From the NCBI GenBank assembly GCA_027490665.1, contig JAIXXP010000067.1:1-44361 (forward strand): a DNA stretch of 44,361 bases, given 5' to 3'. The stretch's first letter is position 1. Each line of letters starts with the position of its first letter. A program made the position numbers and the translations under genes. This DNA comes from Cryomorphaceae bacterium (lineage in GTDB: Bacteria > Bacteroidota > Bacteroidia > Flavobacteriales_D > Crocinitomicaceae). The notes below the pieces were generated by a model. It was not told where the DNA came from and did no database searches. It saw only the letters and a program-made list of their open reading frames with translations. Shown here in pieces: positions 1 to 7,799 of the stretch.

Positions 1-306
1 GTTGCTTTTCGCGATGAGCGGGAGTGGCAGCAGTTTCACGATACCAAGAATTTAGCGGTGGCGCTGTCTATTGAGGCAGCGGAGCTCAATGAGTTGTTTT
101 TGTGGAAAGATGCGGCTGCTGCGGAGTTGGTCGATAAAGAAAAGATCAAGGACGAACTGGCCGATGTATTGGCTTATGCGCTGCTGTTGGCAGAGAAGCA
201 GGGCTTGGATGTGAGGCAGATTGTTTTGGACAAGATTGCGAAGAACGCCGAGAAATATCCGGTGGAGAAGGCGAGAGGCAGTGCGACGAAGTATACGGAG
301 TTATGA
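1..306 (+). CDS. MazG-like nucleotide pyrophosphohydrolase, 5' truncated
   Basis: The reading frame is open from base 1, so the true start lies outside the window; the visible part is 101 codons. It reads VAFRDEREW, then KNLAVALSIEAAEL with NELFLWK, and later KIKDELADVLAYALLLAE. These are the two helices of the all-alpha NTP pyrophosphatase fold (MazG / dCTP pyrophosphatase RS21-C6 type), with the Mg-binding E-x2-E...E-x3-D pattern (EAAEL, ELADV). The family hydrolyses (d)NTPs to NMP and PPi, usually as house-cleaning of non-canonical nucleotides. The stop codon overlaps the start of the next gene (ATGA at 303..306), so the two are probably translationally coupled. Pairing with a DUF2075 helicase-like gene suggests a nucleic-acid or defence role, which is inference. 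A GTG at 58 is an internal codon, not the start. Confidence 0.88.
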   Translation, partial: VAFRDEREWQQFHDTKNLAVALSIEAAELNELFLWKDAAAAELVDKEKIKDELADVLAYALLLAEKQGLDVRQIVLDKIAKNAEKYPVEKARGSATKYTEL

Positions 307-2168
307 TTGTTTATCAAGAGAACAAAGAGACTTTCATGCGCCAGGTTCGGGAGAGCCAGATTGAGTATATCATTCACGACAACTTCAAGCGAAATTTAGG
401 CCGAGACACCAGTCAGAATGAGGTCAACTCCTGGAAGAACTCGATGCAGTACATGCGCAATGTGCTGGACGACTCAGCTATTCCGGGCGACGCCAAAATC
501 AGTATTGAGTGCCAGGTGCCCAATACGAGTAAGCGCATCGATTTTATCATTACCGGCCAGACCGAAACCCATCAAGACTGCGCAGTTATTGTGGAGCTCA
601 AGCAATGGGAGACGGCCATCGCTACCGACTTAGATGGCGTGGTCAAAACTTACGTTGGTGGTGCGGTAAGGGAGGTGAGCCATCCGAGTTATCAGGCTTG
701 GAGTTATGCGGCGCTGTTGCAGGGTTTTAATGCTGCGGTTGAGGATCAGCAAATCAAATTACAGGCCTGCGCATTTTTGCACAATTGTGCTGATCCAAGC
801 GCCATGACGGGCCCTTTTTACCAAGAATACCTTCAGAAAGCGCCATTATTTGCCAAAAGTGATGTGTTGCGTTTGTCTGAATTCATCAAGCAGCATGTCA
901 AGTATGGCGACGCTAGAAACGTCATGTATCAGATCGAGCACGGCGAAATACGCCCTTCAAAAGGCCTGGCCGATGCCATTGCCAAAATGATAGAAGGCAA
1001 CGACGAGTTTGTGATGATCGACGAGCAAAAGGTAGTTTACGAGCAAATCTGGAATTTGGTAGAACACTCTAGCCCGAGCTCCAAAAATGTAGTGATTGTC
1101 AGGGGAGGGCCCGGCACCGGTAAATCGGTAGTGGCCATTCAGCTCACCGCACGGCTCACCGCCAAGCAAAAAATGGTGCAGTATGTCAGTAAGAACAGCG
1201 CACCCCGCGACGTTTATGCCAGCAAACTCAGTGGCATCCGGACCAAATCTTGGGTCAATAATTTATTCAAAGGTTCGGGAACTTATATTAGTGCAGAACG
1301 CAATCAGTACGACGCCTTACTTGTAGATGAAGCACACCGCCTGAACGAAAAAAGTGGCATGTTTTCGAACTTAGGCGAGAACCAAATCAAAGAAATCATC
1401 AATGCGGCCCGCTGCTCAGTTTTCTTTCTAGATGAAGACCAACGCGTCACCATGAAAGACATCGGCTCCGATGCCGAAATAGCTGCTTGGGCAGCCCACG
1501 CAGGCGCAACTTTACACCGCCTAGAACTCACCAGCCAATTCAGATGCAACGGCAGCGACGGCTACATGGCCTACCTAGACCAACTGCTGGGCATCCGCCA
1601 AACGGCCAATACCAACTTAAACGACCTCAACTACGACTTCCAAATCTGCGATTCACCAAATGCACTTTACGAAAAAGTCAAAGAAAAAAACCTAGTCAGA
1701 AATAGAGCCCGAATGGTAGCCGGCTACTGCTGGCCCTGGAACTCCAAAACGGATCGAAAAGCAAACGATATTGTCTTCCCAGAACACAACTTCGCCAAGC
1801 AGTGGAACCTCACCCAAGACGGCATGCTTTGGATCATCAGCCCCGCTTCCGTTGAGCAAATCGGCTGCATCCACACCTGCCAAGGACTCGAGGTAGACTA
1901 CATCGGCGTCATTATGGGGCCCGACCTCGTCATCCGCAACGGCCAATGGATCTGCCAACCCCAAGCCCGCGCCTCCAGCGACAAAAGCATCCACGGCCTC
2001 AAAGGCTTACTCAAATCAAACCCAGAAAGAGGTCATCAAATGGCCGAACTCATCATCAAAAATACGTACCGAACGCTTATGACCCGAGGCATGAAGGGTT
2101 GCTATGTGTGGAGCAGTGATGAAGAGACTTTGGAGTGGATGAAGGGGCAAGTGCAAACAATAGTTTGA
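303..2168 (+). CDS. DUF2075 (Schlafen-type) helicase-like protein with N-terminal PD-(D/E)XK nuclease-like domain
   Basis: 621 aa. The N-terminal ~200 residues carry a PD-(D/E)XK-like pattern: an acidic residue in KRIDFIITG (D80) and the E-x-K in AVIVELKQW (E98, K100). A P-loop follows at ~268-275 (GGPGTGKS), then Walker B LLVDEAHRL (~339-347). Superfamily 1 helicase-like C-terminal signatures are CIHTCQGLEVDYIGVI and NTYRTLMTRGMKG. This order is that of DUF2075 / Schlafen-group-3 DNA/RNA helicase-domain proteins, which are soluble and ATP-dependent. It overlaps the MazG-like gene by 4 bp and is followed 10 bp later by an HNH nuclease gene, so the three are probably one operon. The nuclease activity of the N-terminal domain is inferred from the motif only. 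Base composition is richer in GC than the genes after 6 kb. Confidence 0.85.
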   Translation: MIVYQENKETFMRQVRESQIEYIIHDNFKRNLGRDTSQNEVNSWKNSMQYMRNVLDDSAIPGDAKISIECQVPNTSKRIDFIITGQTETHQDCAVIVELKQWETAIATDLDGVVKTYVGGAVREVSHPSYQAWSYAALLQGFNAAVEDQQIKLQACAFLHNCADPSAMTGPFYQEYLQKAPLFAKSDVLRLSEFIKQHVKYGDARNVMYQIEHGEIRPSKGLADAIAKMIEGNDEFVMIDEQKVVYEQIWNLVEHSSPSSKNVVIVRGGPGTGKSVVAIQLTARLTAKQKMVQYVSKNSAPRDVYASKLSGIRTKSWVNNLFKGSGTYISAERNQYDALLVDEAHRLNEKSGMFSNLGENQIKEIINAARCSVFFLDEDQRVTMKDIGSDAEIAAWAAHAGATLHRLELTSQFRCNGSDGYMAYLDQLLGIRQTANTNLNDLNYDFQICDSPNALYEKVKEKNLVRNRARMVAGYCWPWNSKTDRKANDIVFPEHNFAKQWNLTQDGMLWIISPASVEQIGCIHTCQGLEVDYIGVIMGPDLVIRNGQWICQPQARASSDKSIHGLKGLLKSNPERGHQMAELIIKNTYRTLMTRGMKGCYVWSSDEETLEWMKGQVQTIV

Positions 2169-2178
2169 TTTATTGACA

Positions 2179-3327
2179 ATGGACGCCATTCTCGTATTTC
2201 AGAAAATCATAGAGCAGGAGAGCAAGACTTCTACATATAAGTTTGCGTTGTTGCGCGCTATAATTGATATCATTTCAGCGCAATCACCGCACATCGAGCA
2301 CCGCCAAAACCAGGTTGCTATACCTGTATTTTTAATCACAGACAAATGGTTGTTTTATTATTGGGATTTGCTTGCCAACAACTACGCGCAAATACATCAA
2401 AATAGAAGCTTGGTATTTGAAAATCGCTTGCGCGAGATTCAAAATGACCATCAATTACAGAACTACTGGGACTTCAATAAAGAATTTCATCAACACCAAT
2501 ACAAGATTGAATTAAAGTCGGTATTTATTGATTTGGCGAAAAGTTTGAACGACACCATCATCAAAAATCCAGTCAAGCACATCGGTACCTCTATGGGGCA
2601 GGGCTACAATGCCTTATTTCAGACTGAGTCTGGAAAGGCAGTACGAAGTTTGTCCATCAATGGCTACCTCGACTTGCTTGCCAATTCTCCAAAACTGCTC
2701 ATGGACAGTTCTTATTTTGAGGCCCTTAAGATTTATGGAGGCTTGCTTTCCGGATCCAATTCCATCATCATGAACTGGGTAGATTTCATGGAAAAGCAGC
2801 GCTACCAAACCGCCAAAACTTCATCAGGTGAACTTCAAGAGCAAGCCATAGCATATGGCAAACCAAGTCCGTTAAACATCTTGCTCCAAAGCGAAACAAT
2901 TGCACGCGACACCGATCAAATTAGAAAATTCTGGTGCGCTCAAATTGAATCGGGCCAACCCGTCTACTGCACTTGGTCGGGCCAGCAAATCAAAAAAACA
3001 GATGATCTAGCCATAGACCACGCCATCCCGTTTTCAGTCCTTTTCAACAACGATTACTGGAACCTGCTCCCAGCCAAAAATGCAGTAAATGCCAATAAAA
3101 CCGATAAAATCGTCTCAAAAACGCAACTTTTAGCCTCAAAACCACGCATTTTGACTGCTTGGCAACAATATCTTCAAACACCAACACTTGCAGATACTTT
3201 CGCTGCACAATGCCAAATCTCCCTCACTAAAGCACCAAATTTCACAACCGAAGAGCTCCTCGAAAAATTCCAAGAAATCAATGATGGCTTCATTGCATTT
3301 CGGGGGATGGAAAGTTGGGCTTACTGA
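2179..3327 (+). CDS. HNH endonuclease domain protein
   Basis: 382 aa from the ATG at 2179; a TTG at 2173, two codons upstream, is a less likely start. The first ~250 residues are not recognised. The last third holds an HNH nuclease domain: the treble-clef strand YCTWSGQQI, the D-H pair in LAIDHAIPFS, then NDYWNLLPA and NANKTDK with the Asn/Lys of the motif. HNH enzymes cut DNA with a single metal ion; the His of DHAIPF is the likely general base. The gene begins 10 bp after the DUF2075 gene. It ends convergently with the restriction endonuclease gene, the last 7 bases overlapping (3321..3327). It is a plausible nuclease partner of the upstream helicase-like protein. Target specificity is not visible. 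Confidence 0.8.
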   Translation: MDAILVFQKIIEQESKTSTYKFALLRAIIDIISAQSPHIEHRQNQVAIPVFLITDKWLFYYWDLLANNYAQIHQNRSLVFENRLREIQNDHQLQNYWDFNKEFHQHQYKIELKSVFIDLAKSLNDTIIKNPVKHIGTSMGQGYNALFQTESGKAVRSLSINGYLDLLANSPKLLMDSSYFEALKIYGGLLSGSNSIIMNWVDFMEKQRYQTAKTSSGELQEQAIAYGKPSPLNILLQSETIARDTDQIRKFWCAQIESGQPVYCTWSGQQIKKTDDLAIDHAIPFSVLFNNDYWNLLPAKNAVNANKTDKIVSKTQLLASKPRILTAWQQYLQTPTLADTFAAQCQISLTKAPNFTTEELLEKFQEINDGFIAFRGMESWAY

Positions 3328-4676
3328 TTCCTCCTCAACAATTCCTGAATAAATCCCTTATTAAACCAAAAACAATGTTTAGTTATATCAAGCGGAGCAG
3401 TGGTGTCTAAATCCATTGCATCTCTGCCGTGGGGGCGCATGTGGATGATTTCTGTTTTCGCGGGTAGATTGCTTTCGCGGTAGAATCCATTTTTGTTATT
3501 TGCTGGGATTTTTGTGATGCTGAGATTTTTTGCGCGGTCTCTGAATCCTTCCCATTCGGTTTGTATTTTGAGGATTGTTTCTTTTTCGGGATAGTAAATG
3601 AAGGCTTTTCCAATTATTGGATTGGGATCTTGTTTGTCAATTTTGTAAATCGGTATCATCAAGAAGCCTTGGAGGTAGGAGTAAAATTCGGATTGGTCAA
3701 AACGTTCTTCTTCAATGAGGTCTCCAATTCCTTGGTGAGGAAACGACATTGCTTCAAATGGCATGAGGTCCTTGGCACGGCATTGAATAGTTTTGACAAT
3801 AAGGCCCAGTTGTTCTATTTCTTTGATTGGTTTATTTCCTTCAAAACCAAGCGCTTTTCGGATGATAGTAGCGGTGCTGTTTTTGGCTTTTGAAGGCGTA
3901 AATTTGTAATGATTCAGTAAGTCATTGTAGTATTTACCTTGCCAAAAGTGAAGTCGGCCAAGAATAAAATTTTCAATTCCAGTGGTGGTTTTGTATTTCT
4001 CAATGGATCTTATGGTGTCGTATGAAGTATTTTTTAATTCATTCCAAATTACATTCGTGTATGAGGGCTTCAGACTAAAAGATCGTTGCGGAGCGTGTTT
4101 TTGAAAGATTGTATTGGGCTGCGTGGGGTTTTTGTGTTCTTCTAGACCTCCTGCGCCGCTGCGAGACGCTGCAAGAATTTTGTTTTGTGATTCACTTAGC
4201 TCGTGTGCTCTTCCATCTGACACGATTTGTTTGGTTCGATGCCAATCGGTTTGAATGATGGGTTCTTCAAGTTGATTTTTGAGTTCAAAGAAGTAATAAT
4301 CTTTGATTTGAGACTCCAATTGGTTCTCTTTGTTATAATAGTAAAATACAAAAAGAATGTGGTCTAGCTTGTGCTTTGCATGTGAGGTTTCCCAACTTGA
4401 TTCAACAATTTGGTTGTAATTGATCAAACATACTTTAGTTCTCTCTTTTACAGATAATCCTTTTTGTGATTGTTTTAATGGGACGACTTTGAGCTCAACA
4501 CCAATATCATGAAAATCAGGCCTTGATTCTGAATTGTTCTTTACCCCAAAACCGTATTCTTCAATGATTTTACCAATCGCACCTTTGTCCTTGACGTCAA
4601 GTGTTGGTTTCAATTCAGATATAAATTTGTCTTTTAAAGACTCAGCACGGTTACGGAGCTCATCAATGGTTTTCAT
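3321..4676 (-). CDS. Sau3AI/MutH-type type II restriction endonuclease
   Basis: 451 aa from the ATG at 4676, which forms TGATG with the methyltransferase stop; a GTG one codon earlier is also open. The N-terminal part matches the MutH/Sau3AI nuclease: GAIGKIIEEYGFG, then PDFHDIGVELKVVPLK. The catalytic D-x6-E-x-K (about D54, E61, K63) has the same spacing as MutH D70-E77-K79. Length is close to Sau3AI (~490 aa), whose C-terminal half is a second MutH-like, non-catalytic DNA-binding copy; here the C-terminal half also has short hydrophobic-strand patterns. Sau3AI-family enzymes cut at GATC. The neighbouring C5-methyltransferase fits this, so GATC (or a close relative) is the predicted site; that is inference from family. 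Confidence 0.87.
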   Translation of the reverse strand: MKTIDELRNRAESLKDKFISELKPTLDVKDKGAIGKIIEEYGFGVKNNSESRPDFHDIGVELKVVPLKQSQKGLSVKERTKVCLINYNQIVESSWETSHAKHKLDHILFVFYYYNKENQLESQIKDYYFFELKNQLEEPIIQTDWHRTKQIVSDGRAHELSESQNKILAASRSGAGGLEEHKNPTQPNTIFQKHAPQRSFSLKPSYTNVIWNELKNTSYDTIRSIEKYKTTTGIENFILGRLHFWQGKYYNDLLNHYKFTPSKAKNSTATIIRKALGFEGNKPIKEIEQLGLIVKTIQCRAKDLMPFEAMSFPHQGIGDLIEEERFDQSEFYSYLQGFLMIPIYKIDKQDPNPIIGKAFIYYPEKETILKIQTEWEGFRDRAKNLSITKIPANNKNGFYRESNLPAKTEIIHMRPHGRDAMDLDTTAPLDITKHCFWFNKGFIQELLRRNQ

Positions 4677-6088
4677 CACATTCTTTTTTTCAATTCCTCA
4701 CCAACTTTCTCCACGACACCAACAACTAGTGCATTGCCCATGAAAAAGGCGCGTTTGGCTGGGCCAATTGCTACCTCCTTGTCATTTCCGGTTCCAATAG
4801 CGGTGTGGTTGTCTGGGAACATGTTGAGGCGTTCAAGTTCAATGGGATGTAAACGGCGGAATTTGCCGTCTATTTCGATAAGGTGTTTGAAACGAGAGGC
4901 TCCGGGGCCGCCTTCGCTGGTGATGATGGTGCGTGAAGGTTTGTTGAGGTCGTCTGTGAGGGAGAGTGGGCCTTCTTTGTAGTAGAATTTACCTTTAGAT
5001 GAAATTCTTTCTTCGGCTTTGCGTCCCTTTAAGTAAATCCACTTATCGAGTTCGGTGTGGAGCTCAACTACGTCGCCTTGTCTTTTGAGTCTGGCGTCTA
5101 CTTCAAAACCTGTTTGCATGATTTTGAGTAGGGGCTCTTTGAGCTTTTTATTGGCATCGATGAAGAATGAAGGTTCGTCATTCATTTCGCCGTTCAGCAA
5201 GATGTCTCCGAGTAGTTGGTACTTGAGGCTGTAGTCTTTGAGTGCGGTGCGTGGGCAAATGGCTTTGAAGTCCGACATCAGTACTTTGCCGTCTTTCATG
5301 ACGCCACAATTCAGGAATTTACCTTCGTTGTATTGGTCTGAAATGAGCTTAAGGTCTTCTTCGAGTTGGAGCTCTTTGATTGGGCCGTGAAAAGAACTCG
5401 GAAAAGCCGTGGCAAATACGCCGTCGGTCTCGATCCATTGTAAGAGGTCTTTGACTTTAATACTCGATTTTTGATACGCAAGAATATACACGCGTCGGCG
5501 GCGTTGCGGCATGCCAAAGTCAGCGGCATTGATCGCTTTCCATTCTACGGTATAACCGAGGTCATTGAGTGTTGCGAGCATAATGGCGAAGTCTCGGCCA
5601 CGGTTGTTTGTTGGTGATTTGAGAAGGCGATCAACGTTTTCTAAAAAAACGAACTTTGGGCGCTTCACTTTGAGAATTTTGTGGATATTCCACCACAAAA
5701 CACCTTTTCTACCTTCAATTCCTTTGGTATTGACGCCCGCAACAGAATAATCTTGGCAGGGAAAGCCGCCAACCAGCATGTCGTGGTCAGGGATAAGGCC
5801 ATCAACTTTTTTGTCGGTAAAATCTGGTGAGGCCACCGAATTGAGGTCGTGCGGGTAGTGCTTAGAATCAGGTGTGTCTGGCCAATTGTGATGGTACACC
5901 ATATTAGCTTCTTGAAGCTCACCTGAGCGTGCAGAGCTTGGTTCCCATTGATTAGACCAAACTACTTTATAAGGTGATTTAAAGGGTTTGGTATAGTGAC
6001 TAGAGGCGCTTTTTCCTTGCCATCCTTCAAGCCCTAAACGAAACCCACCAACTCCTGCAAATAGTTCAACTACCCTAATTTCTTTCAT
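4676..6088 (-). CDS. DNA (cytosine-5) methyltransferase of the restriction-modification pair
   Basis: 470 aa with all landmark motifs in order. Motif I is VVELFAGVGGFRLGLEG (residues ~6-22). Motif IV is GGFPCQDYS, with catalytic Cys at ~111. Motif VI is FLENVDRLL (~148-156) and motif VIII is MPQRRRRVYIL (~194-203). A target-recognition region lies at ~205-370, motif IX is RTIITSEGGPGASRF, and motif X is GNALVVGVV near the C-terminus. It transfers a methyl group from S-adenosylmethionine to C5 of cytosine, protecting host DNA from the nuclease encoded next, with which it overlaps by 1 bp. It lies 47 bp downstream of the 6136..6633 gene on the same strand, so it may be read from the AAA+ operon promoter. 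Methylation of GATC cytosine is inferred from the Sau3AI-like partner. Confidence 0.95.
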   Translation of the reverse strand: MKEIRVVELFAGVGGFRLGLEGWQGKSASSHYTKPFKSPYKVVWSNQWEPSSARSGELQEANMVYHHNWPDTPDSKHYPHDLNSVASPDFTDKKVDGLIPDHDMLVGGFPCQDYSVAGVNTKGIEGRKGVLWWNIHKILKVKRPKFVFLENVDRLLKSPTNNRGRDFAIMLATLNDLGYTVEWKAINAADFGMPQRRRRVYILAYQKSSIKVKDLLQWIETDGVFATAFPSSFHGPIKELQLEEDLKLISDQYNEGKFLNCGVMKDGKVLMSDFKAICPRTALKDYSLKYQLLGDILLNGEMNDEPSFFIDANKKLKEPLLKIMQTGFEVDARLKRQGDVVELHTELDKWIYLKGRKAEERISSKGKFYYKEGPLSLTDDLNKPSRTIITSEGGPGASRFKHLIEIDGKFRRLHPIELERLNMFPDNHTAIGTGNDKEVAIGPAKRAFFMGNALVVGVVEKVGEELKKRM

Positions 6089-6135
6089 GATTTAAAGTTA
6101 GTAATTTAGATATTGTGATGACTTTATTTCCGTTG

Positions 6136-6633
6136 TTAGTTGCCTGAATTGTTTTTAGCAAACAATTCATTTGCAAAGTAATTTATTGAAATCTCCTTTT
6201 CTACCGCTTCCATATGCTGCATCATGTCGTTAGGGTTCGGTTGAAAATCATAAGTATTGGTTAGTGCGTTTGCCAAATCAGCATTGATGCGGGTATCGCT
6301 TTGTAATATTTTAATCCAGATTTTAAGTAGGCCGAAATTTACCAAGTCATTTTCTTGTTGACCCCAAAGAACATTAAATGAGGTTCTTAAACTTTTGTAA
6401 ATTATTAAGAGATTTAAATCATTATAGTTTCCTAAATCAAGAGTATTAGTAGGTGTTTGCCACTGAAAATCAGCATTAAGAAGTTTGTTGGATTTACTTA
6501 TTTGTAAAATTAATTTTAGAAATATTTTACATCTCGAAGCATATGAGGATTGTTTGGTTATATCAGGATTATCTTGATGATACATTTGATAAATCAGTGC
6601 TTGTGCTGCATCGTTAAATTTAAATTCTTTCAT
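6136..6633 (-). CDS. Unknown all-helical protein, last gene of the AAA+ operon
   Basis: 165 aa, not recognised. It is predicted soluble and mostly helical, rich in Asn, Leu and Ile, with no signal peptide, membrane segment or metal motif. Its start overlaps the stop of the upstream sigma-like gene by 4 bp (ATGA-type), so the two are translationally coupled. Base composition is strongly AT-rich like the three genes upstream and unlike the helicase and methyltransferase genes. This supports one co-inherited four-gene unit. Function unknown; an adaptor or inhibitor of the sigma-like protein is one possibility, without direct support. Confidence 0.75.
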   Translation of the reverse strand: MKEFKFNDAAQALIYQMYHQDNPDITKQSSYASRCKIFLKLILQISKSNKLLNADFQWQTPTNTLDLGNYNDLNLLIIYKSLRTSFNVLWGQQENDLVNFGLLKIWIKILQSDTRINADLANALTNTYDFQPNPNDMMQHMEAVEKEISINYFANELFAKNNSGN

Positions 6634-7205
6634 ATTAAATCATTTATTAAAATTATTTCAGCATCTTCATTTTCGTTTTGAACTTTGATAAGTTCCTTTT
6701 GTAAGCGTTTGATAAGTCGAGCTGTTTTTTGTTGCGTATTGGAATGACTATAAATTTCATTCAACACAACAAATGCAACGTTTTTCATATAGTGTTCAAT
6801 TAGCAGCGTATTCTCGAGGGCATCGAATTGGCAGGCGTTTATTAAATCAGTTAAATTTAGATATAATGCCTTTTGCTCATGCTCTTCTTCAATTTGGTGT
6901 CTCGAAAGCACATTGTCCAATAATTCATCAGTTTCAATTGATAGTGTTTTTTGCCCTATTCTGTTTTTTCTAAGGTTATCGATAATGAAATTTTTTAATG
7001 ACCGTGCAAAATAAGCTGCGTCCTGAAGTTTGTGAAGGTTTTGCTGATCTTTCATCAAGGCATCAAATAATTTTAAATAGAATTCTTGTTCAATGTCAGA
7101 ATAGACGTATTCATCTGAGGCAAAATATTTATGCAAAAAGTATTTTCTCTTGCTTGCATATCTTTTGAAGAGTTCAACGAGTACGAAATGAATTTCTTGT
7201 TCCAT
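6630..7205 (-). CDS. Sigma-70-like (ECF-type) protein
   Basis: 191 aa. Residues ~22-82 resemble sigma region 2: KYFLHKYFASDEYVYSDIEQ, EFYLKLFDALMKD, then AYFARSLKNFIIDNLRKNR. That is the D-x2-Q-E-x2-L-x-L core followed by the helix ending in D-N-L-R-K. Residues ~115-170 (LTDLINACQFDAL, then VVLNEIYSHSNTQQKTARLIKRLQKEL) look like region 4 with its two-helix DNA-binding part. Conservation is weak, so it may be a sigma-derived regulator rather than a working sigma factor. It starts 1 bp after the stop of the gene upstream and overlaps the downstream gene by 4 bp. If functional, it would steer RNA polymerase under control of the AAA+ protein of the same operon (inference). Confidence 0.5.
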   Translation of the reverse strand: MEQEIHFVLVELFKRYASKRKYFLHKYFASDEYVYSDIEQEFYLKLFDALMKDQQNLHKLQDAAYFARSLKNFIIDNLRKNRIGQKTLSIETDELLDNVLSRHQIEEEHEQKALYLNLTDLINACQFDALENTLLIEHYMKNVAFVVLNEIYSHSNTQQKTARLIKRLQKELIKVQNENEDAEIILINDLI

Positions 7206-7751
7206 TTATTTCGTTTTAACTATTGAATACAACTCAGCGGTATTTCCAAAACTGATTTGAACTACATTTTTAAAATGGGAATAACATTTTTGAAAGTAGG
7301 TCTCTACCTCAGCCAAGATGTTTTGAAAACCTAGTAGTGGTTTTCTAACGTAAAGATTGATTTCAACGTTTTGATTTTGCTGTGCAACAAGCAGTGCTTC
7401 TATAAATTCCTGGCCTATTAATTCATCCAAACTGAGCACGATATTTATTTTTGCTAATGCCCAGATTTCTTTGTTTACTTCAAAGAATCGTTGAATTTGA
7501 AGAGCCAATCTTTCTTTATTGTACTCACTATCCTTTAAAAAATTCAAGTCTATATTCACTTTATTTTGATGACCTTGAATATCGCTCTCATGATCTAGAT
7601 TGTCATCTGAAAACTGAATGAAAATGAGCTGATTGTCATTAAATTTATTCAAATCCAGTTCTTTGAAAAGGGCACTGGTACTATTTCCAATAATGAGAAT
7701 TGGGTTTTTGTGAAGTCTTGGTATTTTAAAATAATCTAATAATAACTGCAT
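7206..7751 (-). CDS. Small unknown protein, possibly a degenerate FtsZ/tubulin-like domain
   Basis: 181 aa, no firm family. The order of strands and loops recalls an FtsZ/tubulin nucleotide-binding domain. Strand 1 plus loop is PILIIGNSTSALF (17-29; GxGGxG in FtsZ). Strand 3 is QLIFIQFSDDNL (41-52; compare FtsZ FIAINTDxQxL). A buried strand and Gly loop is INIVLSLDELIGQEFIEALL (102-121; compare the FtsZ T4 region, normally GGGTGTG). Then comes VEINLYVRKPLLGFQNIL (129-146; compare VAVVTKPFxFE). The Gly-rich T4 signature is absent and the protein is much shorter than FtsZ, so GTP binding is doubtful. It sits between the AAA+ and sigma-like genes and abuts the latter. Structure prediction would decide; confidence in the gene is high, in the fold low. 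Confidence 0.4.
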   Translation of the reverse strand: MQLLLDYFKIPRLHKNPILIIGNSTSALFKELDLNKFNDNQLIFIQFSDDNLDHESDIQGHQNKVNIDLNFLKDSEYNKERLALQIQRFFEVNKEIWALAKINIVLSLDELIGQEFIEALLVAQQNQNVEINLYVRKPLLGFQNILAEVETYFQKCYSHFKNVVQISFGNTAELYSIVKTK

Positions 7752-7799
7752 ATTGTATAAATTGAATGTGTACGACGTTTTTATGAAAAAAAGGGTTGC

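Noticed and set aside
1692-1994. Minus-strand 100-aa ORF within the DUF2075 gene
   Set aside because: Low-complexity antisense frame with no start signal; the sense strand encodes conserved helicase motifs there.
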